Made by a program: the position numbers and the translations under genes. The notes under the pieces are model-generated. The model searched no databases, was not told the origin of the DNA, and was given only the letters and a program-made list of their open reading frames with translations. 64,000 nt of DNA from Chloroflexota bacterium (GTDB lineage: Bacteria > Chloroflexota > Anaerolineae > Promineifilales > Promineifilaceae), in contig JAJRYT010000151.1 in assembly GCA_024275635.1 (NCBI GenBank), positions 1-64,000 of the forward strand, written 5' to 3'. Positions 1-9,777 of the stretch are shown here, piece by piece. The number at the start of each line of letters is the position of its first letter. Positions within the stretch are counted from its first letter, which is position 1.

Positions 1-98
1 TCGCATAAAAAGAGTGACATGCAAATATTATTTGAATACAAACCCACGCGGTCGAGTACGGTTTGGAAGCAATCTGTTAGGAATGTACAAAGTCGAGC

Positions 99-227
99 TT
101 AGGGTTCGTTCAAAATTAACTTTGCAGTTTGCTGGTAATTGAGTAATTGGGTAATTACCAGTTACCAATTACCAATTACCTGGTTACAACTTTCCAAACG
201 CCAAAGTTATAAACGAACGTGCCCTTA
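99..227. repeat. MITE-like hairpin repeat, copy 1 of 3
   Basis: The element begins TTAGGGTTCGTT and ends AACGAACG...CCCTTA, giving imperfect terminal inverted repeats that include AACTTTG/CAAAGTT. The interior is a fold-back array of GGTAATT and its complement AATTACC. Related copies lie at 33934-34076 and, inverted, at 59049-59175. No ORF is inside. This is what a non-autonomous transposable element or an intergenic palindromic repeat looks like; no target-site duplication could be confirmed by eye. Nothing coding is seen in positions 1-309. Confidence 0.75.
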
Positions 228-309
228 AGTCCACAACTGACAATTGATTGTAAACGGCCGTCAGGTAAAAAAGAGAAGTGTACGAAAACCAATCAACTGC
301 CCCCTAGGG

Positions 310-732
310 TCAGACAATTGGCGCGTTTTCTAATGCATCCCGCACATGTTCAGTCAAGTCTTCTGGTGAAATAGGCTTCGTTAGATACTTAGTCGCGCCT
401 AACCGCAGCCCTTTATTGATACTGTCCAGGTCTGTCTTCGCGCTTAACATAATAATGGGGAGATCGGCCGTCTCCTCTTGATCGCGTATCGAAGCGCACA
501 CCGTAAACCCATCCATGCCGGGCATCATCACATCAAGTAAAACAATATCTGGCCGGTTTTTCTTCACCTTCGCCAAAGCATCATGGCCATTAGCTGCTTC
601 AGACACATTAAAACCCGCTCGAACAAGCATCAAGCGCAACAATGTGCGCGCCATCGGTTCATCGTCCACAATCAACACTGATTGAGTCGCGTGCTCTCTT
701 GGGGCTGGCGTGAAATATCTTCCCACTTCCAA
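310..732 (-). CDS. Single-domain response regulator (CheY-like receiver)
   Basis: About 140 residues forming one receiver domain and nothing else. The acidic pocket is the VDDE motif near residue 23, the phosphoacceptor aspartate lies in VLLDVMM, the switch Ser is in MLSAK and the conserved lysine in TKP. With no output domain it should act by protein contact with a partner kinase or effector, which is not identifiable here. The start is uncertain: the longest frame begins with TTG, and no ATG precedes the receiver core. It is followed on the same strand only by repeat DNA. Confidence 0.85.
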   Translation of the reverse strand: MEVGRYFTPAPREHATQSVLIVDDEPMARTLLRLMLVRAGFNVSEAANGHDALAKVKKNRPDIVLLDVMMPGMDGFTVCASIRDQEETADLPIIMLSAKTDLDSINKGLRLGATKYLTKPISPEDLTEHVRDALENAPIV

Positions 733-921
733 ATTTACCGTTGTCTACAACATATATACAAGAAAATGGAGCTGCTAACTCAACCTTCAAGATAGAACCA
801 TTCAACCATTATTAAAATTAAACAAATAAAATGAATAATTCTCCTGTTACACCATTCGCTCCGCTTCCATGATCTATTTTAGTCAATTCTCGTTTTGAGG
901 CAATCCATAAATCCAAATTCC

Positions 922-1779
922 CTAATCCGGCAGATTTATTTTAAGGGGCAAAGTAATTTCTGCCCCCTCCCTTGCCAGGATTGTACGGGGAAACAGTTTG
1001 CGTGTTTTCTGTAAAATATGTTCAACCTCATCATCAGAGATATCAGGCCCGTAATGAAACAGGCCCAAGCTGTTAACGTTGGCTTCAATGGCTACCTGAG
1101 CAGCTTCAAGCCAGGTGCTGTGGCCCCAGTCTGAATACTTATCTCGCTCTGCTATTGTGGCAAAATGAGAGTCGTGAATGAGCAAATCAGCCCCTTGCGC
1201 CAATTTAAGCACATTTTTGTCCAGGCCATTATCATGACCGACATCACTGCAATAGGCAAACACAACGCCATCATTTTCAATGCGAAAGCCCAGGCAGCCG
1301 CCAGGGTGATTCAAGTCGGCTACTTTTACGATCGTTTGGTCGCCTAAGACAAGCGTTTCGCCATCGGCAACTTCTTTAACGAGGAGGTCGGCCGGTAATG
1401 ATTTATAAGCGTAGGGGAGATACGGTTCAATAAACTGGCCCGCCAAAATTTCTTCCAGGCGGCGGCCTACCCGCTTTTGACCAACCAGCACAATCCGGTT
1501 TTTCCGGCCAAATACCGGCAAAAAGAAAGGAAGCCCCTGAATATGATCCCAATGAGTGTGACTGATGAGAATTGTGCTAACAACACGTTTTGGCGATTCA
1601 GCCTGTAATTTTTTCCCCAGGAGACGAATGCCTGAACCGGCGTCAATGATAATCCGTTGCCCGTCAGACGTATTAACTTCAACGCAAGAAGTATTACCCC
1701 CAATACGAATTGTATCTGGCCCTGGCGTCGGTATCGTGCCCCGGACTCCCCAAAATCGAATTCGCACCTTACTCCTCAT
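922..1779 (-). CDS. MBL-fold metallohydrolase (RNase Z/PhnP-like)
   Basis: A protein of about 285 residues with the metallo-beta-lactamase metal motif HTHWDH, an early GGNTSC segment and late histidines in HDSHF and FHYGPD that complete a two-metal site. This layout matches the RNase Z/PhnP branch of cytosolic phosphodiesterases rather than beta-lactamases; the substrate cannot be told from sequence. I placed the start at the ATG at 1779 (MRSKVRIRFWG); a GTG six bases upstream is an alternative. It lies between two receiver-only response regulators on the same strand, and such hydrolases are sometimes paired with signalling genes, but no link is proven. Confidence 0.85.
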   Translation of the reverse strand: MRSKVRIRFWGVRGTIPTPGPDTIRIGGNTSCVEVNTSDGQRIIIDAGSGIRLLGKKLQAESPKRVVSTILISHTHWDHIQGLPFFLPVFGRKNRIVLVGQKRVGRRLEEILAGQFIEPYLPYAYKSLPADLLVKEVADGETLVLGDQTIVKVADLNHPGGCLGFRIENDGVVFAYCSDVGHDNGLDKNVLKLAQGADLLIHDSHFATIAERDKYSDWGHSTWLEAAQVAIEANVNSLGLFHYGPDISDDEVEHILQKTRKLFPRTILAREGAEITLPLKINLPD

Positions 1780-1922
1780 TACCACTCTAATTCGCTTAAA
1801 TCGCCCTTTGATGTCCAGGCAAGCTCAGTATACCAGACTGACGAAAGATTTGACAGAAAAATGGATAATGACGTCATATAGACATTTGAAACAAAGGCGA
1901 ATTGCAGGACGTGATCGTGATA

Positions 1923-1955
1923 CAAAAAAGCCCGCTTGTTCATGCAAGCAGGCTT
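1923..1955 (-). terminator. Rho-independent terminator
   Basis: Read on the minus strand, AAGCCTGCTTG pairs with CAAGCGGGCTT across a short loop and is followed directly by a run of six T. It lies downstream of the response regulator at 2089-2490 and upstream of the MBL-fold gene, so it probably ends the regulator transcript. Confidence 0.75.
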
Positions 1956-2027
1956 CCTTTAAATGCATTATATAGAATTACCCTCAAACACTTACATCAA
2001 CCGCGCAAATAATGATAGATGGTAATA

Positions 2028-2065
2028 CTTTAGTCACTTCGCACTTACGGTTTACCGCGTTATGG
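2028..2065. repeat. Short repeat at a gene 3' end, copy 1
   Basis: The segment TTTAGTCACTTCGCACTT followed by a TTTACCGCGTTATG block recurs at 59329-59384. Both copies sit just past the stop codon of a minus-strand gene, and both contain CACTT units with roughly 7-base spacing. Confidence 0.6.
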
Positions 2066-2088
2066 TGCTGCCTTACTACTTTCCCAAT

Positions 2089-2490
2089 TTACCCGACTTT
2101 ATCCTGGCTTTTACTGCGAATCACTCTTTCTACGCTGTCCAAAAGTTCTTGCGGCCCAAAGGGTTTTGTTATGTAATCGTCCACGCGAGCAATATGCAGC
2201 CCCAACACGCGATCAATGCTTTGAGCTTTGGCTGTAACCACGATAACTGGAATATCGCGCATTTCTTCGGAAGCCTTCATTTTTTGATAAACTTCCCAGC
2301 CATCCATTTCCGGCATCATTAGATCAAGCAGGACGAGATCGGGTTTGATCTCGCTGATCTTATCCAGGCCTTCCTGCCCGCCAACAGCGCCGGTTACTTC
2401 AAATTTATTACGATCGAGGATGAGCTTAACCAGCTCAATCATCTCCAGTTCGTCTTCAATACAAACTACTTTTCTCAAGTCATCAGCCAT
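2089..2490 (-). CDS. Single-domain response regulator (PleD-type receiver)
   Basis: 133 residues forming one receiver domain: the acidic pair in CIEDE, the phosphoacceptor aspartate in VLLDLMMPEMDG, the conserved Thr in VVTAK and the lysine in TKPFG. It has no output domain, like the regulator at 310-732, but the two are clearly distinct in sequence. The ATG at 2490 is preceded by an AAAGGG ribosome-binding site. A terminator about 135 bp downstream suggests a single-gene transcript. Confidence 0.88.
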   Translation of the reverse strand: MADDLRKVVCIEDELEMIELVKLILDRNKFEVTGAVGGQEGLDKISEIKPDLVLLDLMMPEMDGWEVYQKMKASEEMRDIPVIVVTAKAQSIDRVLGLHIARVDDYITKPFGPQELLDSVERVIRSKSQDKVG

Positions 2491-2911
2491 TCTTTATACC
2501 CTTTACTAACTGGAGCGACATTCTTTCTTACCTTTATCTTAAGATTATCACAAGCAAAAAGCATTGTCTACATTTACCATTGTACTACTATGATAGAGTC
2601 AGGGTTGAGTTTGATTAATTATACACCTTTTTCCTTCATGCCCATTTAGACCCCTATTATACTACTCAAGTCACGCAAAAAAACCGAATTTTTGTTATCT
2701 GACTAATCTCCAACCTCCAGTTTTTAATCTTACGCAGATCAGTTAATTCTCGATCGTTAAGGCTCGCTTGTAGATAACTTTGAACATTCCAGATTGGTTC
2801 AATCCTGGAAATTAAACCAATCCCGATTAAGTTTGGTGTTTTAGGAATGACAATTCCCCAAACAAGCTATCTGAAGAAACTGTGAATTTAATAACGAATG
2901 AATTCTTAAGG

Positions 2912-2981
2912 GAGTCCTCCCGGAGGTTCACGCGTGATTGGTGGGTTTGGTCAGGCTAACCCCCGGGAAGGTTAGTTGTTA
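2912..2981. repeat. CCTCCCGGAGG / GTCAGGCTAACC dispersed repeat, copy 1
   Basis: CCTCCCGGAGGTTCACG, then GTCAGGCTAACC and GGTTAGT...TTAC, recur in the same order at 25616-25680. The GGCTAACC and GGTTAG parts can fold back. The rest of the 2491-3117 gap shows no credible ORF. I saw no convincing cobalamin riboswitch, although the next gene encodes a B12-binding protein. Confidence 0.65.
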
Positions 2982-3030
2982 CTAATTGATTTACCAAATG
3001 TACTCATTCGTAAATCAATCCTACAACCGG

Positions 3031-3036
3031 TATAAT
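3031..3036 (+). promoter_or_regulatory. Possible -10 box for the mutase operon
   Basis: A perfect TATAAT lies 82 bp before the start codon of the B12-binding subunit gene. The matching -35 region is weak, so this is only a candidate. Confidence 0.35.
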
Positions 3037-3117
3037 TGGGGTTATATGAAGAGGCTCAGGCGCCTTGACCAGTGAACTTATTTTTGAAGCAGCAAGTCAA
3101 CAGTGGGAGAAAGCTAA

Positions 3118-3522
3118 ATGGATAATTTCAAACCGCGCATTTTGGTTGCCAAGCCAGGTCTGGATGGTCATGATCGTGGCGTAAAGGTTGTTGCCCGCGC
3201 GCTGCGGGATGCTGGCATGGAGGTTATTTATACTGGTCTGCGACAAACACCGGAGATGATTGTGGAAGCAGCCTTGCAGGAGGATGTAGATGGGATTGGC
3301 CTGAGTATCCTATCTGGCGCGCATATGCCGCTGATGGCACGTATTATGGAACTGATTGCTGAACATGGAATGACAGACGTGCCTATTTTCCTGGGCGGCA
3401 TTATTCCAGATGAGGATATCTCCCGACTGAATGAGATGGGTGTGGCAGGGGTATTTGGCCCGGGAACGAACATGGATAAGATTACGGCTTTTGTTTGGGA
3501 GCAGGTGAGGACACGTGCCTGA
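3118..3522 (+). CDS. Methylmalonyl-CoA mutase, B12-binding subunit
   Basis: A stand-alone cobalamin-binding subunit of 134 residues. It carries the B12-binding signature DGHDRG (His is the lower axial ligand), then the SILSGAH and FLGGII loops that hold the nucleotide tail. In split mutases this chain pairs with a separate catalytic chain to interconvert methylmalonyl-CoA and succinyl-CoA; that chain is not in this window. The start has a good GGGAGAAAG ribosome-binding site. The stop overlaps the meaB start by 8 bp, so the two are translationally coupled. Isobutyryl-CoA mutase is a possible alternative substrate class. Confidence 0.92.
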   Translation: MDNFKPRILVAKPGLDGHDRGVKVVARALRDAGMEVIYTGLRQTPEMIVEAALQEDVDGIGLSILSGAHMPLMARIMELIAEHGMTDVPIFLGGIIPDEDISRLNEMGVAGVFGPGTNMDKITAFVWEQVRTRA

Positions 3523-4537
3523 GGTAAACATGCCATTGAATGACCTTATTCGCCGGACACGGCAAGGACAGCCGCGCGCTATTGCTCGTTTGATTACACG
3601 AATAGAAAATGGGGCTGCGGCAGCGGAAATTATCCCCAGGATTTATGCGGCAACGGGCCGGGCGCATGTTATTGGTGTAACCGGCGCACCTGGTTCGGGT
3701 AAAAGCTCGTTGGTAAATGAATTGGCCAAAGCGCTGCGCCGCCGGGACTATAAAGTTGGCATTGTGGCGGTTGATCCAAGTAGTCCGTTTACAGGCGGCG
3801 CTTTGCTGGGCGACCGGGTGCGGATGCAGGATTTATCGGGTGATAAGGGGATTTTTATTCGCAGCCTGGCGTCGCGGGGGAATTTAGGTGGATTATCGGA
3901 GGCCACGGCCGCTGTGGTGAAAGTGCTCGATGCGGCTGGCTTTGATACAATTTTAGTGGAAACGGTGGGGGCCGGACAAGCCGAGGTGTCTATTGCCAGC
4001 GCGGCGCACACGACATTGGTTATTGAGGCGCCTGGTATGGGGGATGATGTTCAATCTATCAAGGCTGGCATTTTGGAAATTGCTGATGTTTTGGTCGTGA
4101 ATAAGGCCGACCGACCAGGCGCTGCCCGTACAGTTCGCTCATTAAAGATGATGCTGCAGTTGGGTCAGGCGATGCCGGTGAATCATCACGGCCGTTCCCT
4201 ACAAACAACGGCCGTTTCTCCCAACGGCATGGAAAATGATAATTTTTGGCAAACTCCCGTGCTGGAAACAGTGGCTATTGACGGCACAGGCATTGAAGCG
4301 TTATTGGATGTCGTTCTAGCCCATAAAGCGCATCTACAAGCGACAGACGGCTGGTTGAAACAGGAAAAAATCCGCAGCCGCCGTGAAGTGGAACAGTTGT
4401 TGCATGCCCGATTCATGGAACAATTTCAAACGGCCGTTTCCCAAAATGACCGTGAGCAGCTTATAACAGCTATCGCTAACCGGGAAACGGATCCGTATAC
4501 GGCCGTTGCCGCCATATTCGCGCAGATAAACGAGTAA
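3515..4537 (+). CDS. meaB: Methylmalonyl-CoA mutase chaperone GTPase MeaB/ArgK
   Basis: A G3E-family GTPase of 340 residues, the usual length. The P-loop is GAPGSGKSS near residue 58, then VAVDPSS, the long DRVRMQD segment, ETVGAGQAE (switch region) and the NKAD guanine-specificity motif. MeaB loads or protects adenosylcobalamin on the mutase and ejects damaged cofactor. Its overlap with the B12-binding subunit gene supports that role. A second ATG 15 bp downstream could also be used. Two ACGGCCGT palindromes lie near position 4200 and two more in the 3' part. Confidence 0.93.
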   Translation: MPEVNMPLNDLIRRTRQGQPRAIARLITRIENGAAAAEIIPRIYAATGRAHVIGVTGAPGSGKSSLVNELAKALRRRDYKVGIVAVDPSSPFTGGALLGDRVRMQDLSGDKGIFIRSLASRGNLGGLSEATAAVVKVLDAAGFDTILVETVGAGQAEVSIASAAHTTLVIEAPGMGDDVQSIKAGILEIADVLVVNKADRPGAARTVRSLKMMLQLGQAMPVNHHGRSLQTTAVSPNGMENDNFWQTPVLETVAIDGTGIEALLDVVLAHKAHLQATDGWLKQEKIRSRREVEQLLHARFMEQFQTAVSQNDREQLITAIANRETDPYTAVAAIFAQINE

Positions 4538-4607
4538 ATAACAGCGAACGCTCATCCTCAATCCTTGAAGCTTACACTTCGCGCTTTATGTTTTAAGGTG
4601 ACCTATT

Positions 4608-5555
4608 ATGATGGCTTATGGTGAAATCAAACTATTCGCGGGATCAGGTTGTCCGACCCTGGCCCAGCGCATTGCCGACTACATCAATGTGTCGTTGAGT
4701 GAGTGGGATATTCTTAGATTCCCCAACGAAAACCTGTTTGTCCGTTTGCATGGCAGCGTGCGCGGCCAAGATGTGTACATCATTCACAGCCACGACCGCC
4801 CCGTCCACCGCAATATCATGGAAATGCTCATCGCCATTGACTGCTTGAAAAGGGATTCCGCCGGGCGTATTACCGTCGTCGTCCCCTACATGGCTTATTC
4901 CCAAAGCGACAAGAAAGACCAGCCGCGCATTCCCATTACCGCCCGTCTTCTGGCTAACATGATCGAGGTTGCTGGCGCCGATCGTTGGATGACCATTGAC
5001 CTGCATTCAGGCCAGATCCAAGGTTTCTACAATATTCCCGGTGATTCATTAACAGCTTTTCATATTCTTGTAGAATATTTTATGGCCAAAAACCTGGATG
5101 CTGTGGTTGTGACGCCCGATTTGGGGTTTGCTAAACGTGGGCGCAACTACGCTGCCGAATTAGGCTTTCCCCTGGCTTTTGTAGAAAAGCGGCGTATTGG
5201 CAACGAAGCTGGCAGGCAAGCGCTGACTCTTATCGGCAGTGTGGAAGATAAAGATGTCATTATTGTAGACGATTTAATAGATACCGCTGGCTCAATCGAG
5301 CAAGCAGTCAATGTCGTGAAAAGCCAAGGGGCAAAGAGCGTTTATATCTCTTGCACGCATCTGATTTTATCTGACCCGGCGACAGAACGCTTACGCAATC
5401 TGCCCATTAAGGAAATTGTAGCCACAGACACACTGCCTCTCCCAGAACATAAAATGCTGCCCAATATGACTATTCTCTCAGTTGATACACTGTTGGGAGA
5501 AGTCATCTTGCGTTCACATGAAGGGCGCAGTGTCGGCGAATTGTTTAACGAATAG
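4608..5555 (+). CDS. prs: Ribose-phosphate pyrophosphokinase (PRPP synthetase)
   Basis: 315 residues, the standard length. It makes PRPP from ribose-5-phosphate and ATP for nucleotide, histidine and tryptophan synthesis. The PRPP-binding loop VIIVDDLIDTAGS is intact, as is the ITARLLANMIEVAGAD segment and the DLHSGQIQGFYNIP loop. The usual PYFGYARQDRK loop reads PYMAYSQSDKKDQ, a divergent but family-consistent form. AGGTGAC precedes the tandem ATG start. Confidence 0.95.
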   Translation: MMAYGEIKLFAGSGCPTLAQRIADYINVSLSEWDILRFPNENLFVRLHGSVRGQDVYIIHSHDRPVHRNIMEMLIAIDCLKRDSAGRITVVVPYMAYSQSDKKDQPRIPITARLLANMIEVAGADRWMTIDLHSGQIQGFYNIPGDSLTAFHILVEYFMAKNLDAVVVTPDLGFAKRGRNYAAELGFPLAFVEKRRIGNEAGRQALTLIGSVEDKDVIIVDDLIDTAGSIEQAVNVVKSQGAKSVYISCTHLILSDPATERLRNLPIKEIVATDTLPLPEHKMLPNMTILSVDTLLGEVILRSHEGRSVGELFNE

Positions 5556-5670
5556 TGAGTGTTATCCTCCGCTAATCTAAAATTAAGATAGTTGCCATAG
5601 TCTAAAGACTTTCCAAACTATTTTCAGGTGATGTCTCCAATATTTTCGTTTTGAGACACAAGGTTTTGTT

Positions 5671-8600
5671 ATGTTTAAGAAGCTAATTTCTAAAGTTGTT
5701 GGCGATCCCAACCAAAAAATCATTGAAGGCTTACAGCCGATTGTTGATGAAGTTGCCTCATTAGAACCAGGGTTCGCGGCGAAATCAGATGAGGAATTGC
5801 GGGGGGAAACGGCCGTTCTCAAAAACCGCCTAGCCGCCGGCGAAACCCTTGACGACATCCTCCCCACCGCTTTCGCCCTCGTCCGCGAAGCCTCGCGCCG
5901 GGCCACCGGCATGAGACATTACGACGTTCAAATCATGGGCGGCGTCCTCCTCCATCGCGGCGAAATCGTCGAAATGCGCACGGGCGAAGGTAAAACCCTC
6001 GTAGTCACCCTGCCCCTCTACCTCAACGCGCTCACCGGTAAAGGCGTCCAACTCGTCACCGTCAACGAATACCTGGCCCGGCGCGATGGCGGCTGGATGG
6101 GCGCCATCTACCACCTGCTTGGCCTCTCCACCGGCTGCATCGGCCCCCAACAATTCTCCGCCCTATTCGACCCTGACTACGTCAATCCTGGCGCAGAGCT
6201 AGAAGATGAACGCCTCGTTCACTGGCGGCCCTGCACTCGCCAACAAGCATACCAGGCCGACATCACCTACTGCATCAGCAGCGAATTCGGTTTTGACTAC
6301 CTGCGCGACAACATGGTTACCAGCCCTGAAAAATTAGTACAGCGCGAACTCAACTATGCCGTTATTGACGAGGTAGACAACGTCCTCATAGACGAAGCCC
6401 GGACGCCGCTCATCATCTCCGGCCCGGCGCCTCGTTCTGGCAAAGAGTACGCTCGTTTCGCCGATTATGTGCGCCGGCTCAAGCGCAACACGGCTGAAGA
6501 GGATGAAGAACCTACCGGCCATTACGACATCGACGAAAAAAGCCGCAGCATCAGCCTGACCGAAATCGGCATCGCCGAAATTGAAAAACGCATCCCCGAA
6601 ATTGACTTGGATGCGGGCGATAGTTTGTACGATCCTCGCTTTTACCACTTAACGTATTACCTGGACAATGCCCTAAAAGCCCAATATATGTTCAAGCGGG
6701 ATGTACAATATGTCGTTCAAAACGGCGAAGTCATCATCGTTGATGATTTTACCGGTCGCCTCATGCCTGGCCGCCGCTACTCCGACGGCCTGCACGAAGC
6801 TATCGAAGCTAAAGAAGGTGTGACCATCAAGAAAGAGACCGTCACCGTCGCTACTGTTACCTTGCAAAACTACTTTCGTCTATACAACAAATTGGCCGGG
6901 ATGACTGGAACGGCGCTTACCGATGCCGAGGAGTTTGATGAAATTTACGAATTGGGCGTGACTCCCCTGCCAACCAATGTGCAGTATATTGTGGACAAAG
7001 GGGAAATGGGGCTGAAAGAACGCAAAACAAAGGTGGAAAATGCGGACGAGATCGCTTATCTCGATTCCCAGACAAATCAGCCATTGTTTTTCAAACGTAC
7101 TGACTACCCCGATCAGGTTTACGGCACGGAAGCAGCCAAAGACCGGGCCATCATTAATGAAATCAAACGGATTCACCAACAAGGACGGCCGATTCTGGCA
7201 GGCACTACATCCGTTGAACATTCTGAAATCATTCATCGCTGGCTGGAGAAAGAGAAGATCAAGCACAGCGTTCTCAACGCCAAGATTCATCAGTCAGAAG
7301 CGTTGATTGTGGCCCAGGCTGGCCGCAAAGGATCTGTGACCATCTCTACAAACATGGCCGGCCGGGGCACAGATATTTTACTGGGCGGCAATCCGGAAGG
7401 CATGACGGCCGAAGTGATAGAAAAGGAACTATTTGACCGGCAAACATTGACCTCGCTTGCCTTCCGTCTGTTAGAAGATGGCGAAGATGCTGCGCGCAGC
7501 ATGGCCCAAAAGCATGGCAAGCTCAGCGAGGATTTGGTGGGTTGGCTGCTGAAAATCAAGCAGGAATTTGATGAAGCATTGGTTGAAATTGAGGAGATTC
7601 AGGTCATTGGCTATCTGGCCCGAACGCTGCAAGAACCATACCAGATTGATTATAATAATTTGTTGACGGTGTTGCGTTATGTGATGGGTGGTTATTTGGC
7701 TCAAGCGCGCGAGTATTTGGATAAGTTGGGCAAGGATACGGCGTTGGCTGATGATGCAGAACGGTTGTGGCAGGTTTACGGCCGTTACCAGCAAGCCCAC
7801 ACCGACCCCCGCCAAACCGCCCAATTCCTGGCCGAAACCCTGTTCGAGAAACATTACAATGCCCGCGCCGCCCTCATCCGGGCCGTTTTAGGCGGCAGCG
7901 AGGATGAGGCCCAGGAAATCTGTCGGACCATCCCCGGCCTGCCCGCCAGCCTCATCGATCGCATCCACCAAATTCAGACACAGGCCGAAGCGGAACGTCA
8001 AGAAGTATGGAACCTGGGCGGCTTGCACGTCATCGGTTCCGAACGGCATGAGTCGCGGCGTATTGACAATCAGCTTCGCGGCCGCGCCGCCCGTCAAGGC
8101 GATCCCGGCTCCTCACGCTTCTTCCTCTCGCTGGAAGATGACCTGATGCGCCGGTTTGGTGGCGAACGACTCAAAGGGTTTATGAGACGCACCAACATCC
8201 CCGAAGATATGCCTATCGAAAGCAGTATGTTAGACCGCATCATCGAAAGCTCCCAGGAACGCATCGAAGGGTACAACTTCGATATGCGTAAAAACGTGGT
8301 CGAATACGACGACGTGATGACCAAGCAGCGGCAAGCAATTTATGATGAGCGTCGGGCCATCCTGATGGGGGAAGGGTTTGATCTGGACGGCAAAGTAGAG
8401 GAAGCGTTTGCCAGCGCCCTCACTGAATTAGTGGACAATTATATTGATAATTATCCTGCCTTCATGCGCGGCGAAATTGATCGGGCCATCCTTGATTTCA
8501 GCACTGACGCCACTGACACCATCAACGTGGCCGGCATTGTAGCCCGATTACGCGGTTTTTTGCCGGGGATTCTGGAAATAGACCGGGCTGAATTGGCTGA

Positions 8601-9633
8601 CCTCTCGCCGGGCAAGCTGGCCGACCGGCTGATGCTGCTGGCATATGAAAACGAGGACGAAGGGCGCAATTTGTACCAGTTGGCGCAGGCGATGGGCCGC
8701 TTTTTACCGCTGCTGCCTCCGGTTCCCAACCTGGCCGCTTTAGCCAGCCGTCGCGGGGGCGCATTGCCGGCCCGGGAAAATATCCGGCGCAACTTCCTGG
8801 TACAGGTAGAGACGCTGTACAATGAATTTTTGGCCGAGCAAATTGAAAGTACAGAGCGGCAGCGCATCTGGCAAAAGGCAGCAGAGGCATTAAATCACGC
8901 CTTCTCGCTGTTTACGATAGAGGGCTTGTCAACTAAAAACGCGCCATCGCGGCAGCTGCGTTTTAAGCACGCCGCTGAGGAGGCGCTGCGCGATTTGCTG
9001 TTGGAGAGTCTGTCGGCTCTGGAAAGTGAGCAGTTGGTTGCGGCGCTCATTGGCTATGTGGGCACGCAGCAGGAGAAATGGCGCAAGCATATTGGTCAGG
9101 AAGAGTATCAGAATTTCCAGCGTTTGTTGTTGTTGAGCGCGATTGATAATGAGTGGCGTGATTATTTAACGGCGATGGATGATTTGCGCCGCGAGATTGG
9201 CCTGACGGCGATTGCCCAGCGGGACCCCAAGGTCGAGTATAAACGGCGTTCGTATGAGATGTTTGCCGACATGCGCCATAATATTGACCAGGATGTGGTG
9301 GACCGGTTTTTCCGGCAGGTGGCTTCGCATCAGGCGTTTGTGCAGCGACAGCAGCAGCAGGTTGCGTACCAATTACAGGCGGAAAGCGCCGGCTACCAGG
9401 CAGTGAAGCGAAGTAAAGGTAAAGGCGTGGAACTGCGCCGAGATGCGCCAAAGGTAGGCCGGAATGATCCCTGCCCCTGTGGCAGCGGCAAGAAATACAA
9501 ACATTGTCACGGCCGTCAAGGCAAGTCGCAGCCGATTAGCCAAAAGACAAACAGACAACCGCGACAGACTCGGAAACGGTCGCCCACCGCGTCCCAACCT
9601 AAAAAGAAAAAGGCTAAACCGCGCCGCCGCTAG
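5671..9633 (+). CDS. secA: Preprotein translocase ATPase SecA, enlarged form
   Basis: SecA drives export of unfolded proteins through SecYEG. Motifs run in order: MRTGEGKT Walker [18 protein letters not shown] (Walker B), the helicase motif [12 protein letters not shown] near residue 565, then [20 protein letters not shown] near 785, and a C-terminal SEC-C zinc motif [16 protein letters not shown]. The chain is 1320 residues against 800-900 in most bacteria. Much of the excess is a helical insert of about 200 residues between the last two helicase motifs of NBD2; more lies between the scaffold and wing regions (around residues 930-1110). The reading frame is clean throughout, so this is architecture, not error. 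Confidence 0.97.
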   Translation: MFKKLISKVVGDPNQKIIEGLQPIVDEVASLEPGFAAKSDEELRGETAVLKNRLAAGETLDDILPTAFALVREASRRATGMRHYDVQIMGGVLLHRGEIVEMRTGEGKTLVVTLPLYLNALTGKGVQLVTVNEYLARRDGGWMGAIYHLLGLSTGCIGPQQFSALFDPDYVNPGAELEDERLVHWRPCTRQQAYQADITYCISSEFGFDYLRDNMVTSPEKLVQRELNYAVIDEVDNVLIDEARTPLIISGPAPRSGKEYARFADYVRRLKRNTAEEDEEPTGHYDIDEKSRSISLTEIGIAEIEKRIPEIDLDAGDSLYDPRFYHLTYYLDNALKAQYMFKRDVQYVVQNGEVIIVDDFTGRLMPGRRYSDGLHEAIEAKEGVTIKKETVTVATVTLQNYFRLYNKLAGMTGTALTDAEEFDEIYELGVTPLPTNVQYIVDKGEMGLKERKTKVENADEIAYLDSQTNQPLFFKRTDYPDQVYGTEAAKDRAIINEIKRIHQQGRPILAGTTSVEHSEIIHRWLEKEKIKHSVLNAKIHQSEALIVAQAGRKGSVTISTNMAGRGTDILLGGNPEGMTAEVIEKELFDRQTLTSLAFRLLEDGEDAARSMAQKHGKLSEDLVGWLLKIKQEFDEALVEIEEIQVIGYLARTLQEPYQIDYNNLLTVLRYVMGGYLAQAREYLDKLGKDTALADDAERLWQVYGRYQQAHTDPRQTAQFLAETLFEKHYNARAALIRAVLGGSEDEAQEICRTIPGLPASLIDRIHQIQTQAEAERQEVWNLGGLHVIGSERHESRRIDNQLRGRAARQGDPGSSRFFLSLEDDLMRRFGGERLKGFMRRTNIPEDMPIESSMLDRIIESSQERIEGYNFDMRKNVVEYDDVMTKQRQAIYDERRAILMGEGFDLDGKVEEAFASALTELVDNYIDNYPAFMRGEIDRAILDFSTDATDTINVAGIVARLRGFLPGILEIDRAELADLSPGKLADRLMLLAYENEDEGRNLYQLAQAMGRFLPLLPPVPNLAALASRRGGALPARENIRRNFLVQVETLYNEFLAEQIESTERQRIWQKAAEALNHAFSLFTIEGLSTKNAPSRQLRFKHAAEEALRDLLLESLSALESEQLVAALIGYVGTQQEKWRKHIGQEEYQNFQRLLLLSAIDNEWRDYLTAMDDLRREIGLTAIAQRDPKVEYKRRSYEMFADMRHNIDQDVVDRFFRQVASHQAFVQRQQQQVAYQLQAESAGYQAVKRSKGKGVELRRDAPKVGRNDPCPCGSGKKYKHCHGRQGKSQPISQKTNRQPRQTRKRSPTASQPKKKKAKPRRR

Positions 9634-9777
9634 AAAACAGGAGTTGACTTTTTACGTCTCTTTCACTAGCATGCAACGAAGTCGCACGTAAAATGATACC
9701 ATCTTGCTGAAAAAGTGAACGAAATTCCTATTTCCAGTTTTGTTCATTATCCCGATAATTAAGTGAATGGTCTCCGT

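Noticed and set aside
2491-3117. A cobalamin riboswitch before the B12-binding subunit
   Set aside because: I did not find the conserved B12-box core; the stretch is mainly repeat DNA.
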